Positions 37,529-46,451 of a stretch of DNA of 64,000 nucleotides are shown here, piece by piece. The notes below the pieces were generated by a model. The model saw only the letters and a list, made by a program, of their open reading frames with translations. It was not told where the DNA came from and did not search any database. A program made the position numbers and the translations under genes. Location: positions 124,001-188,000 of the forward strand of contig JAHBVU010000008.1 in assembly GCA_019637315.1 (NCBI GenBank), written 5' to 3'. Every line of letters begins with the position of its first letter. Positions within the stretch are counted from its first letter, which is position 1. Source of the stretch: Gemmatimonadales bacterium (GTDB lineage: Bacteria; Gemmatimonadota; Gemmatimonadetes; Gemmatimonadales; GWC2-71-9).

Positions 37529-39880
37529 ATGTTCGGACTTGGGAAGAACCGGTCGAGTGCCGGTCGACTCGCGCGTGCCGCGGGTCTGGCGGGTTTCATC
37601 GCAATCGCGTCGGTCGGTTCCGCCGATGCGCAGCAGACAGGTGGAGTCGAGGGCCGGGTGACCGGCGCGGCCAAGGAGCCGATCCACGCCGCCTTGGTGC
37701 AGGTCATCGGGACCGGCAAGTCGGTCCAGACCTCACCCGACGGACGCTATCGGATCGAGGGAATTCCTGCCGGCCAGTACACCGTGGCGGTTCGGGCCAT
37801 CGGGTGGAAGACCGCCCGGATCCCGGTGGCCGTCACTGCCGGGTCGGTAGTCGTTGTCGACGCTTCGCTCACCAACGATGCCGTGGTGCTCTCTGATGTC
37901 GTGGTGAGCGTCTCTCGCGAGGCGCAGTCGCGGTCCGAGGCGACGACCAGCGTTGGTGTGGTCGATCGGACGGTTCTGGAGCAGGCCAGGCCGCACCATC
38001 CGGCCGAGATCGTGGCCCGCGTGCCGGGCGCCTGGGTGGCGAACTTGAGCGGTGAGGGCCACTTCACCGCGATTCGTCAACCGATCACGACCAAGCCGAT
38101 GTATGCCTATCTCGAGGACGGGGTACCCACCCGCTCGACCGGCTTCTTCAATCACAACGCGCTCTACGAAGTGAACCTGCCGGGTGCCGAGCGGGTCGAG
38201 GTCATCAAGGGACCTGGCTCCGCGTTGTATGGCAGCGACGCCATCGGCGGTGTGGTCAACTCGTACACGCGCGCACCGAGCGATCGCCCGAGTGGCGAGC
38301 TCTTCGTCGAAGGCGGGCGTTTCGGCTATGCCCGGGTACTCGGTACGGCGAGCAACGCCTGGGGATCCAACGGACTCCGAGCCGATCTCAACCTGACTCG
38401 CTCCGACAGCTACCGGGACGGCGCACCGTACGCTCGGCAGAGCGGCACCGTGCGCTGGGATCACCGCCTCAGCGACGCTGCGTCGCTCAAGACGGTGGTG
38501 GCCTTTTCGCACATCGATCAGCCGGGGGACGGTGGCAGTGATGTGACGCAAGCCGACTTCGATGCGCGTCCAACCGCGAACTACACTCCGATTGCGTACC
38601 GCCGGGTGCTCGCGGTACGGGCGTCGTCGTCCCTCGAGCGGCAGAGCGGCTTGTCTCACTTTACCGCCACGGTTTATGGGCGACACAACCGGCTCGAGCT
38701 GATGCCCTCCTGGCAGCTCAGCTTCGACCCGCAGATCTGGGACAGCAAGAACCAGTCGGTCGGCCTGATGGGACGCTACCGGCAGACGGTGCTGCCGCTG
38801 CGCGCCAACCTGAGCGCCGGCGTCGATCTCGAGGTCAGCCCGGGCAGCAGGATGGAACAGGCGATTCTGCCCGTGCGCGATGGCGCGTTCTTTCGCGATT
38901 ACACGCCGGGCGTCGTGCAGTACGACTACGACGTCACCTTCTGGCAGACCTCACCCTACGTACAGGCCGAGGTCAATCCCGCAGCCGGCTTGCGGCTCGA
39001 TCTGGGGCTCCGCTTCGACAACGTTGGTTTCGACTACGATACCCGGCTCGATCCGATCGCGACCGGACCACACCGGCGCCCGGCCTCGACCGGAGTGTCC
39101 TACCAGCGCCTGAGTCCCAAGCTCGGCGCCTCGTTCGAAGTGACGCGCGGGCTCAACCTGTTTGCGTCCTACCGTGCGGCCTTCCGGGCGCCCTCCGAGA
39201 GCCAGTTGTTCCGGCAGGGATCGGCGCTCAATACGATCGACCTCGCGCCGGTCAAGGCGGACAATTACGAAGCGGGGACGCGCGTGGCGCTCGGCAGCCG
39301 GGTCAGCTTCGAGGCGACCGTCTACCAGCTCGATATCGAGGACGACATTCTGACGCTCACCGATCCGGTCACCGGGCTGCGCAGCGCCAGCAACGCCGGC
39401 GCGACCCGTCACCGCGGCGTCGAACTGGGTGCCGCGGTCGAGCCGGTGCGCGGCTTGCGGATCGACGGCAGCTGGACCGTTACCAAGCAGGAATACCTCG
39501 AGTGGCGCCCCAGTGCCGCGCTCGACTACAGCGGCAACGAGATCGAGATCGCTCCGCGCGACATGGGACGGGTCGGCGCCACCTTGACGCCGCGGGCGTT
39601 CGGGCGCGGCCACCTCGCGGCCGAGTGGCTCCACATGGGTTCCTACTGGATGGACCCGCAGAACACCGAGAAGTACGCGGGGCATGACGTCTTCTCGGTG
39701 TCGGGGTCGTTGCCGGTAACTGCGCAGTTCGACGTAGTCGGCCGGGTCCACAATATCGGCGACACCCGTTTTGCCGAGACCTCGTCGTACACGGCGTTGC
39801 AGGGTCGCCGCTACCGGCCCGGGCCGCCCCGCACGTTCTACCTCGGCCTGCAGTACCGCTTCGGCGCCCAAGGAGGCTGA
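37529..39880 (+). CDS. TonB-dependent outer-membrane receptor, possibly for a metal complex
   Basis: Start placed at ATG 37529 (MFGLGKNRSSAG), followed by a signal peptide ending in SADAQQ; the frame also opens at TTG 37487. The 783-residue protein has a carboxypeptidase-regulatory domain (GGVEGRVTGAAKEPIHAALVQV), a plug with VERVEVIKGPGSALYGSDAIGGVVN-like pattern at about 215-240, and a barrel ending FYLGLQYRFGAQGG, where the last residues after the final aromatic are unusual. It is smaller than SusC receptors and resembles siderophore/copper/B12 receptors. The neighbouring His-rich and CPCC proteins suggest a metal substrate. Confidence 0.85.
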   Translation: MFGLGKNRSSAGRLARAAGLAGFIAIASVGSADAQQTGGVEGRVTGAAKEPIHAALVQVIGTGKSVQTSPDGRYRIEGIPAGQYTVAVRAIGWKTARIPVAVTAGSVVVVDASLTNDAVVLSDVVVSVSREAQSRSEATTSVGVVDRTVLEQARPHHPAEIVARVPGAWVANLSGEGHFTAIRQPITTKPMYAYLEDGVPTRSTGFFNHNALYEVNLPGAERVEVIKGPGSALYGSDAIGGVVNSYTRAPSDRPSGELFVEGGRFGYARVLGTASNAWGSNGLRADLNLTRSDSYRDGAPYARQSGTVRWDHRLSDAASLKTVVAFSHIDQPGDGGSDVTQADFDARPTANYTPIAYRRVLAVRASSSLERQSGLSHFTATVYGRHNRLELMPSWQLSFDPQIWDSKNQSVGLMGRYRQTVLPLRANLSAGVDLEVSPGSRMEQAILPVRDGAFFRDYTPGVVQYDYDVTFWQTSPYVQAEVNPAAGLRLDLGLRFDNVGFDYDTRLDPIATGPHRRPASTGVSYQRLSPKLGASFEVTRGLNLFASYRAAFRAPSESQLFRQGSALNTIDLAPVKADNYEAGTRVALGSRVSFEATVYQLDIEDDILTLTDPVTGLRSASNAGATRHRGVELGAAVEPVRGLRIDGSWTVTKQEYLEWRPSAALDYSGNEIEIAPRDMGRVGATLTPRAFGRGHLAAEWLHMGSYWMDPQNTEKYAGHDVFSVSGSLPVTAQFDVVGRVHNIGDTRFAETSSYTALQGRRYRPGPPRTFYLGLQYRFGAQGG

Positions 39881-39882
39881 TG

Positions 39883-41187
39883 ATGCAGTGGATCCGGGTG
39901 GTCGGCGCGCTGGCGCTGACGGCAATGGCAGGTTGCAGACCTGGCACCGTGCCGATGACGCCGATCGAGCTGGCGTCGGGGGCGACGGCCACCGGTGCCA
40001 CGCCGATGATGTTGGTCACCTCGGCAGGCGATCGCGTTCTGTCGTGGGTCGCGGTCGATTCCGTCAGCGGTCGCGAAGCGCTCTTCGTCGAGGTCACTCG
40101 CGACGGCGCCACCAGCGGCGATCCGGTCGTCGTCGTGCGCGACTCCCTGGGCGGTATCAATCCGCACGGGGAGGCGCCTCCGCGCCTGGCGGAGTCGTCC
40201 GACGGCGCGATCTACGTGATGTACACCGTCGGCAAGGAAGTGCCTGGTTCGCGCTTTCCGCGAAGCGCGCTCCGACTGATCCGGTCGGACGACGGCGGCC
40301 GCAGCTGGAGCGAGCCGGTCAGCGTCAACGAGGGTGAACGCTTCGGTTCGCACAACTTCCACGCGGTGCTGGGCGGGCCGGGCGGAGCGGTGCACGCGGC
40401 CTGGTTGAGTTCCCATCACGGTCGGTCGATGGTCTGGATCCGGCAGTCGAAAGACGGCGGCCGGAACTGGGACACGGCCCGCGCCATCGACAGCGCGGCG
40501 GCGTGCCCCTGTTGCCGAACGGGCTTGGCGCTTGGTCCGGATGGCAGCCTCTACGTGGCCTGGCGGCGGATCTTCGACGGCGAGGTTCGGGATGTTGTCG
40601 TGATGCGGTCGCCGGACGGGGGTACCACCTGGGACGAGCCTGTCCGACCCCGTCAGGACGGCTGGGTCTTCCACGGGTGTCCCCACGCCGGTCCGTCGCT
40701 TGAAGTTGACCAGGCGGGTGCGGTGCACGTTGCCTGGTGGACCGGCAAGCCCGGCGAGGCAGGTGTGTACTACGCCCGGTCGGCCGACGCCGGCAAATCC
40801 TTCGAGGCGGTCCCGATTGCGGTGGGCGAGAAGGCCGCGCCGGCCCATGTGCAGCTGGCGGTCGGCAGCTTCGGAACCGTGGTCGGCTGGGATGACGGTC
40901 TCACCGCGTCGCCCCGGATCCTGATCCGGGCCGCAGCGCCGGGCGGCCGGTTCGGTCCTGAAATCCAGCTGAGTCAGGGCGGGGCGGCAACCTACCCCGT
41001 CTTTGCGGTGCTCCGGGACACCCTGCAGGTGGCCTGGAGCCAGAAGGCTGCCGACGTCTACCGGGCCGATGAGGCGGCTCGCCCGGACATGGACGACCCC
41101 AAAGCGGTCATGCCGCTGCCGCGGGTGGGCCAGTCTGAGATCTTCACCCGGCGCGCCAAGGTTGCGGACCTCATGATCGCCAACTAG
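39883..41187 (+). CDS. BNR/Asp-box repeat lipoprotein with CPCC motif (sialidase-like fold)
   Basis: ATG 39883 is spaced 6 bases from AGGAGG at 39871-39876; ATG 39880 is the alternative. The 434-residue protein has lipobox MAGC near residue 18 and four Asp-box-like repeats (SDDGGRSWSEP, SKDGGRNWDTA, SPDGGTTWDEP, SADAGKSFEAV), showing a beta-propeller. Cys208, Cys210 and Cys211 (CPCCRT) and Cys266 (GCPHAGP) are unusual for sialidases. The arginine triad of true sialidases is not evident, so sialic acid cleavage is unlikely. A surface metal- or ligand-binding role with the receptor is plausible. Confidence 0.7.
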   Translation: MQWIRVVGALALTAMAGCRPGTVPMTPIELASGATATGATPMMLVTSAGDRVLSWVAVDSVSGREALFVEVTRDGATSGDPVVVVRDSLGGINPHGEAPPRLAESSDGAIYVMYTVGKEVPGSRFPRSALRLIRSDDGGRSWSEPVSVNEGERFGSHNFHAVLGGPGGAVHAAWLSSHHGRSMVWIRQSKDGGRNWDTARAIDSAAACPCCRTGLALGPDGSLYVAWRRIFDGEVRDVVVMRSPDGGTTWDEPVRPRQDGWVFHGCPHAGPSLEVDQAGAVHVAWWTGKPGEAGVYYARSADAGKSFEAVPIAVGEKAAPAHVQLAVGSFGTVVGWDDGLTASPRILIRAAAPGGRFGPEIQLSQGGAATYPVFAVLRDTLQVAWSQKAADVYRADEAARPDMDDPKAVMPLPRVGQSEIFTRRAKVADLMIAN

Positions 41188-41201
41188 CTTGGGCTCCCGG
41201 C

Positions 41202-41741
41202 ATGACATCTACGAGCCGGGTTCTCGATGCACGCGCAATGAGTCGCGCACTGTCCCGCATGGCGAGTGAAATCGTCGAGCGGTGCCAGGGAGTCGAGGGG
41301 GTCATTCTGGTGGGAATTCAGCGGCGGGGCGTTGAGCTGGCTCAACGTCTCGCCGTTTTGCTCGAGCGGAACGAAGGGCATCCGATTCCCCAGGGCAAAC
41401 TCGATATCACCCTCTATCGCGACGATCTCCAGTCGATCGGGCCTCGTCCACTCGTTGGCGAGACCAGCCTGCCCAAGGGTCTCGACGGAAACACGGTCGT
41501 GATCGTCGACGACGTGCTCTACACCGGACGAACCATCCGGGCCGCCCTGGACGAACTGGCCGACTTCGGACGGCCTCGCCGGATCCTCCTCTGCGTCCTG
41601 GTCGATCGGGGCGGGCGGGAACTGCCGATCCAGGCCGACATCGTGGGTCTCACCATCGGAACCGTTCCCGGCGATCGGGTCGACGTCCTGGTCCACGAGC
41701 ACGATGGCGAGGACGCCGTCATGCTGGTTCGGGCCCAATGA
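41202..41741 (+). CDS. pyrR: PyrR-type bifunctional uracil phosphoribosyltransferase/regulator
   Basis: The 179-residue protein shows the PRPP-binding motif [21 protein letters not shown] at about 98-117, [16 protein letters not shown], and the PyrR-typical [17 protein letters not shown]. PyrR binds pyr mRNA leaders to cause attenuation and also makes UMP from uracil. Only 14 bp separate it from the preceding gene, so no leader with a PyrR-binding hairpin lies immediately upstream. Followed by pyrB in an ATGA overlap. Confidence 0.92.
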   Translation: MTSTSRVLDARAMSRALSRMASEIVERCQGVEGVILVGIQRRGVELAQRLAVLLERNEGHPIPQGKLDITLYRDDLQSIGPRPLVGETSLPKGLDGNTVVIVDDVLYTGRTIRAALDELADFGRPRRILLCVLVDRGGRELPIQADIVGLTIGTVPGDRVDVLVHEHDGEDAVMLVRAQ

Positions 41742-42694
41742 GCGGCGCCCTCGGCAAGGACCTGGTCGGGCTGGAGCACCTGACGGCCGAGCAGATCGTG
41801 GCAATTCTGGATACCGCCGAGCCGTTCAAAGAGGTCAGCGAGCGGTCGATCAAGAAGGTACCGGCCCTCCGCGGCAAGACGATCGTCAATCTCTTCTTCG
41901 AAGCCTCGACCCGAACCCGGATTTCCTTCGAGTTTGCCGAAAAACGCCTCTCGGCCGACACCGTCAATGTCGCCACCCAAGCGAGCTCGGTATCCAAGGG
42001 CGAGACCCTCGTCGATACCGCGCGCAATCTCGAGGCGATGCGGATCGACATGGTGGTGATTCGCCACCCGTCGAGCGGCGCCGCCCGGTTCCTGGGTGAA
42101 CGGATCCGGTCCAACGTGATCAACGCCGGCGACGGCAAGCACGAGCACCCCACCCAGGCGCTGCTCGATCTGCTCACCTTGCGAGACCGGTTCGGTCGGA
42201 TCGAAGGCCTCAAGGTCGCCATCTGTGGCGATGTGCTGCACAGTCGGGTGGCCCGGAGCAATATCTGGGGTCTGACCAAGCTTGGTGCGCAAGTCGCGGC
42301 GTGCGGACCGCCCACGCTGCTGCCCAAAGGACTCGAGTCGCTCGGTGTGACCGTGATGCATCGCATCGAGGAAGCGATCGGCTGGGCCGACGCCTTGAAC
42401 GTGCTCCGGCTGCAGCTCGAACGGATGGAGGGAGGCTTTGTGCCGTCGCTCCGCGAGTACAACCGGATTTACGGGGTGACCACCGAGCGGCTCGAACGAG
42501 CCCCCAAGGATCTCATCATCATGCACCCGGGGCCGATCAACCGCGGCGTGGAAATCGACAGCGACGTGGCTGACGGTCCGCACAGCGTGATCCTTCCTCA
42601 GGTGACCAACGGCGTGGCCGTTCGAATGGCCGTGCTCTATCTCCTCGCCGGCGGGTCGCCCGACTGGCGGAGTCAGGCAGCAGACGACCGATGA
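41738..42694 (+). CDS. pyrB: Aspartate carbamoyltransferase catalytic subunit
   Basis: The 318-residue enzyme condenses carbamoyl phosphate and aspartate. The carbamoyl-phosphate motif STRTR is at residues 57-61 ([19 protein letters not shown]); further conserved segments are [25 protein letters not shown], and [11 protein letters not shown] near the end. No regulatory pyrI is present. It is the second gene in pyrR-pyrB-pyrC. Confidence 0.97.
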   Translation: MSGALGKDLVGLEHLTAEQIVAILDTAEPFKEVSERSIKKVPALRGKTIVNLFFEASTRTRISFEFAEKRLSADTVNVATQASSVSKGETLVDTARNLEAMRIDMVVIRHPSSGAARFLGERIRSNVINAGDGKHEHPTQALLDLLTLRDRFGRIEGLKVAICGDVLHSRVARSNIWGLTKLGAQVAACGPPTLLPKGLESLGVTVMHRIEEAIGWADALNVLRLQLERMEGGFVPSLREYNRIYGVTTERLERAPKDLIIMHPGPINRGVEIDSDVADGPHSVILPQVTNGVAVRMAVLYLLAGGSPDWRSQAADDR

Positions 42695-43992
42695 ATGCTC
42701 TTTTGATTGCCGGGGGTCGTGTCATCGATCCCTCTCGCGGCACCGATGGCGTGGCCGACGTGTACATCCAGGACGGCCGGATCGAAGCGGTCGGCCGCAA
42801 CATTGCCGTCGAAGAGGGAACCCCTCGGATCGACGCAACCGGCAAAGTCGTGGCGCCCGGGTTCATTGACGTGCACGTGCACCTGCGCGAACCGGGGCAG
42901 GAGCACATGGAGACCATCGCCACCGGCACCACCTCGGCGGTTGCCGGCGGGTTTACCGGCGTCTGCGCCATGCCGAACACCGATCCGGTCATCGACAACC
43001 AGGCCGCGGTGGGTTTCGTGGTCCGCCAGGCAATCCGGGCCGGCAAGGCGCGGGTCTATCCGATCGGCTGCGTCTCGCTCGGGCAGAACGGCCAGCAGCT
43101 GGCCGAGTTTGGCGAGATGATCGCGGCCGGCGCGGTGGCGGTCAGTGACGACGGCAAGCCGGTGGTTTCGAGCCAGCTGATGCGGACGGCGCTCGAGTAC
43201 GCCAAGGTCTTCGGGATTCCCGTGGCGGATCATTGCGAGGACCACACCCTGGCCCAGGGCGGCGCGATGCACGAGGGCGAGGTTGCCACTCGCCTTGGCC
43301 TCAAGGGTATTCCTTCGGCAGCCGAAGAGATCATGGTGGCGCGGGACATCATTCTTGCGGAGCTGACGGGTGGGCATGTCCACCTCTGCCACATGTCGAC
43401 TCGCGGCTCGGTCGAACTGATTCGGCGCGCCAAGGAGAAGGGCCTCAATGTCACGGCCGAGGCCACCCCGCATCATTTCAGCCTGACCCACCGCTGCTGT
43501 GAGGCGTACAACACCAACGCCAAGATGAACCCGCCGTTGCGCGAGGATCCGGACGTCGAGGCGATCCGTCAGGGGCTTCGCGACGGGACCATCGACTGCA
43601 TCGCCACCGATCACGCCCCGCACCATTACGATGCCAAGCAGCGGGAGTTCGACCAGGCGCCCAACGGAATCGTCGGGCTCGAAACTGCCCTGGCGGTCGG
43701 GCTCCGCGAGCTGGTAGCGCCCGGCCTCCTGAGCCTGCCGGATCTCGTCGCCCGGATGAGTACGGTGCCGGCCCGAGTCTTTAAACTTCCTGGGGGCACG
43801 CTGGCCATTGGGGCCCCGGCCGACGTCGTCGTTTTCGATCCGGGACGGCAGTGGATCGTTCGGGCAGAGGATTTGCACTCCAAGAGCACCAACAGCCCCT
43901 ATCTTGGTGAGACGTTCACGGGGCAGGCCGAGGTGACCGTAGTGGGGGGCCGGGTGGTCTTTGACCGGGACCGGAAATTCGCTGCGACGTAA
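42691..43992 (+). CDS. pyrC: Dihydroorotase (class I)
   Basis: The 433-residue zinc enzyme closes carbamoyl aspartate to dihydroorotate. His62 and His64 in [10 protein letters not shown] are metal ligands, and [54 protein letters not shown] and the catalytic Asp in [16 protein letters not shown] are all present, so it is likely active rather than a PyrC' pseudoenzyme. ATGA overlap with pyrB. Confidence 0.96.
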   Translation: MNALLIAGGRVIDPSRGTDGVADVYIQDGRIEAVGRNIAVEEGTPRIDATGKVVAPGFIDVHVHLREPGQEHMETIATGTTSAVAGGFTGVCAMPNTDPVIDNQAAVGFVVRQAIRAGKARVYPIGCVSLGQNGQQLAEFGEMIAAGAVAVSDDGKPVVSSQLMRTALEYAKVFGIPVADHCEDHTLAQGGAMHEGEVATRLGLKGIPSAAEEIMVARDIILAELTGGHVHLCHMSTRGSVELIRRAKEKGLNVTAEATPHHFSLTHRCCEAYNTNAKMNPPLREDPDVEAIRQGLRDGTIDCIATDHAPHHYDAKQREFDQAPNGIVGLETALAVGLRELVAPGLLSLPDLVARMSTVPARVFKLPGGTLAIGAPADVVVFDPGRQWIVRAEDLHSKSTNSPYLGETFTGQAEVTVVGGRVVFDRDRKFAAT

Positions 43993-44010
43993 CCCTCGTA
44001 AGACGTTGCC

Positions 44011-44036
44011 CTGACGGGACTTAATCCGACCGTCAG
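44011..44036 (+). repeat. Hairpin-forming inverted repeat after pyrC
   Basis: CTGACGG (44011-44017) and CCGTCAG (44030-44036) form a 7-bp stem with a 12-base loop in the 83-bp gap before the zinc-ribbon gene. No T-run follows, so termination is doubtful. Confidence 0.35.
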
Positions 44037-44075
44037 CGGTGCAGGGAACCGGGGATACGCTGGGAGAGACTCTGG

Positions 44076-45023
44076 ATGACCGATTTTGAGCGGCAGGACT
44101 TGAGCGAGGTCGAGTCGCTCCTCGCGTCACGGCAGCAGCTGGCGGGCTGGCTCGAAAAGATCGACGCTGCAGGAAGCAAGACTCCGCCGGCTGTGCGAAA
44201 GCGGGTCCGGACCGACTACGAGGCCCGGCTGGCTCAGGTGGTCGAGAGCCTCCGGGGGCATTCCGACGTCATCAGCAGTACCCTCGAAGGCCTCCGAAGC
44301 CAGACTCGCGAGTACCAGGCGTTTCGCGCCGAAGAGGAGGAGACCCTCGCGGAAGCCGAGTTGCGGCACAGCGTGGGTGAGTACAGCGACGCCGAATGGC
44401 AGCGAGTCGCGGACGATTGCGGTGGCAAGATCGCGGGCCTCAACGAGGAACTCGACCGACTGGCCGGAGAAACCGAGCGGCTGGAGGAGGTCCTCAGTCA
44501 GATTGCGCCCCCGCCGGCCCCGGAGCCGGAACCCGAAGTCGAGCCGTTCGTAGCGGCGGCGGAACCCGAGCCTGATCCCGTCCCCGAACTCGAGGCGCCT
44601 GTCGTCCTGAGCCTCGAAGAGGACCCGGTCGAGCCGGCCCCGGCTCAGACCCAGGCACCGGCAGCCCAGGCGCCTGCGCCGGTCGAACTGCCTGAGGCCC
44701 CCCGGTTCGTCCCTCGTGGCGGCCTCAAGCCCCGCGAATCGGGCCCGGCTCGTACGATCCCGTTTCCGTCGACGGCGGCCTCAAAGGAGCCCCTGGCGCC
44801 CCCGCCGGCCTCTGCGGTAGACGAGTTGACCTTCCTCAAGTCGATGACGCTCGATCCGCGCAACGCCGCGGGGCAGGCGACCACGACCGTTCCGGAAGTC
44901 CGCGGGCCCGACCGGCCGGCCCCGACGTCGGCCAAGACGCTCAAGTGCGGCGAGTGCGGCTCGCTCAACCGGCCGACGGAGTGGTACTGCGAGCGCTGTG
45001 GAGCCGAGCTCGCGGCTGTCTGA
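44076..45023 (+). CDS. Coiled-coil protein with C-terminal zinc ribbon, unknown function
   Basis: GGGAGAG at 44062-44068 precedes the ATG. The 315-residue protein has three parts: a charged helical or coiled-coil region (1-145, rich in E, R, L), a long disordered Pro/Glu/Ala linker (about 146-285), and a terminal zinc ribbon LKCGECGSLNRPTEWYCERC with two CxxC pairs. No signal peptide or membrane helix. The architecture suggests an adaptor or a cytoplasmic scaffold; no enzymatic role is visible. A bidirectional terminator follows. Confidence 0.7.
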   Translation: MTDFERQDLSEVESLLASRQQLAGWLEKIDAAGSKTPPAVRKRVRTDYEARLAQVVESLRGHSDVISSTLEGLRSQTREYQAFRAEEEETLAEAELRHSVGEYSDAEWQRVADDCGGKIAGLNEELDRLAGETERLEEVLSQIAPPPAPEPEPEVEPFVAAAEPEPDPVPELEAPVVLSLEEDPVEPAPAQTQAPAAQAPAPVELPEAPRFVPRGGLKPRESGPARTIPFPSTAASKEPLAPPPASAVDELTFLKSMTLDPRNAAGQATTTVPEVRGPDRPAPTSAKTLKCGECGSLNRPTEWYCERCGAELAAV

Positions 45024-45045
45024 GGTAACTCAGGGGTAGAACGAG

Positions 45046-45074
45046 AAAGGGGCCGGCGATTGCCGGCCCCTTTT
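45046..45074. terminator. Bidirectional intrinsic terminator between the zinc-ribbon gene and rpsT
   Basis: GGGGCCGGC (45049-45057) and GCCGGCCCC (45062-45070) form a perfect 9-bp stem around GATT, with AAA before and TTTT after. It can stop transcription from both convergent genes. Confidence 0.9.
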
Positions 45075-45098
45075 GTCATCTGCACCCAGCGACCCGTA

Positions 45099-45362
45099 TC
45101 AGGCGCTGGCGGCCGCAGCGTTCTTGGCCTTGGCCAACCGGCTCTTCTGACGGGCAGCCGTGTTGGGATGGATCAGGCGCTTCTGACCGGCCCGGTCGAG
45201 CAGCTTTTCAGCCGAGGCGAAAGTCGTCGCGCGGGTGGCGGCGTCGGTGGCCTTCCGAGCATTCTTCAGCGCGGTCCGGAGCTGGCTCCGCTTCTGGCGA
45301 TTGGCGGCGGTGCGGGTCTTGGTCTGACGCAACCGCTTCTTGGCGGACTTGATCCTCGGCAT
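45099..45362 (-). CDS. rpsT: 30S ribosomal protein S20
   Basis: The 87-residue basic protein begins MPRIKSAKKRLRQ, and shows NRQKRSQLRTALKNARKA and the C-terminal GxxxxIHPNTAARQKSRLAK, all typical of S20. It binds 16S rRNA in the 30S body. Transcribed on the - strand, convergent with the zinc-ribbon gene and ending at the shared terminator. Confidence 0.97.
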   Translation of the reverse strand: MPRIKSAKKRLRQTKTRTAANRQKRSQLRTALKNARKATDAATRATTFASAEKLLDRAGQKRLIHPNTAARQKSRLAKAKNAAAASA

Positions 45363-45530
45363 CGTTTCCTCGATGATTCGGCAATTCGGCCCCGACGACA
45401 GTCGGGTGACAGCCTTGCAAGCTAGTCTGGTCGAGCTGGCTTGGGCAAGGGTGGGGGGCAGCCGGTATTGGCAAGGCGCCGCCAGGGCCCAATTCGTCCC
45501 TCTGCTACCCGCACGAATGGTGATTCAGGT
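45363..45530. promoter_or_regulatory. Divergent region between rpsT and the ABC transporter
   Basis: A 168-bp gap. In the rpsT leader, CCCGAC (45391-45396) and GTCGGG (45401-45406) form a 6-bp hairpin with loop GACA. GAGGAAA precedes the rpsT ATG on the - strand. S20 autoregulates its translation in some bacteria, but no leader mimic of 16S rRNA was recognised. No convincing promoter for the rightward gene was found. Confidence 0.35.
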
Positions 45531-46451
45531 ATGGTCGAACTCAACGGCTTGACCCGCACCTTCGGCGACCGGATCGTGGTCGATCGAGTGAGCTTCGCGC
45601 TCCGTGAGGGCGAGCTGTGTGCGCTGCTCGGTCCGAACGGGGCGGGCAAGACCACGACCGTGCGCATGCTGCTGGGCCTGATCGGGGTCTCGGCGGGTTC
45701 GGCGCGGGTGGCCGGGGTCAACCTTCCGGGAGCCAGGCCCGATCTGGCCCGGCTCCGTGCTGCCACCGGCGTGCTCACGGAGACGCCCGGTCTCTACGAC
45801 CGGCTGACCGCCTATGAGAACCTGGCGCTCTTCGGCCGCCTCTACGGTCTCGAGGGGCCTCGCCTGGCGGACACCATCGAGCGCCAGCTGAGAGGCATGC
45901 AGCTCTGGGACCGGCGCGACGATCTCGTGGCGACCTACAGCAAGGGCATGAAACAGCGGCTCGCGATCGTCCGCGCTGTCTTCCACGACCCCTCGGTCAT
46001 CTTCTTCGACGAGCCGACCTCCGGGCTCGACCCGCAGTCGGCCCGTGAGGTGCGGCTGCTGATTCGATCGCTCAAGCAGGCAGGACGGACCATCCTGGTC
46101 TGCACCCACAACTTGGCTGAAGCCGCGGAGCTGGCCGATGTGGTGGCCATCGTGCAGCGCCGCCTGCTTGCGTTCGGGCCGCCCTCATCGCTTGGCGGGC
46201 AGGGCGGTGCCGAGCAGGTTGCTATCGAGGTGGCTGGCGATCCGCGCCCCGCGGCCGCGGTGCTGACCGCGCTGCCATTCGGCCTGGAACTGGAGCTGCA
46301 GGGCGAGACGGTGCTGGTCCGTCCGGCCGGTGAGCGCATCCCGGCGATGGTGGAGGCGCTGGTTGGAGCCGGTATCGGGGTTCGCGCCGTGGTGCCGATT
46401 CGTCGCACCCTCGAGGACGTCTACCTGGCCACGATTGCGAGCGCCGAATGA
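45531..46451 (+). CDS. ABC-2 type transporter ATP-binding protein
   Basis: Start set at ATG 45531 (MVELNGLTRTFGDR); 306 residues. Walker A GPNGAGKT at 34-41, signature YSKGMKQRLAIVRAV, Walker B VIFFDEPTSGLDP, and the switch histidine in CTHNLAEAAEL are present. The SKGMKQR signature and a C-terminal extension after residue 220 are typical of exporters such as DrrA, CcmA or NatA types. Overlaps the permease by ATGA. Substrate unknown. Confidence 0.88.
   Translation: MVELNGLTRTFGDRIVVDRVSFALREGELCALLGPNGAGKTTTVRMLLGLIGVSAGSARVAGVNLPGARPDLARLRAATGVLTETPGLYDRLTAYENLALFGRLYGLEGPRLADTIERQLRGMQLWDRRDDLVATYSKGMKQRLAIVRAVFHDPSVIFFDEPTSGLDPQSAREVRLLIRSLKQAGRTILVCTHNLAEAAELADVVAIVQRRLLAFGPPSSLGGQGGAEQVAIEVAGDPRPAAAVLTALPFGLELELQGETVLVRPAGERIPAMVEALVGAGIGVRAVVPIRRTLEDVYLATIASAE

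Noticed and set aside
39883-41187. Active sialidase
   Set aside because: Asp-box repeats alone define the fold; the catalytic arginines and tyrosine were not found and the cysteine cluster is atypical.
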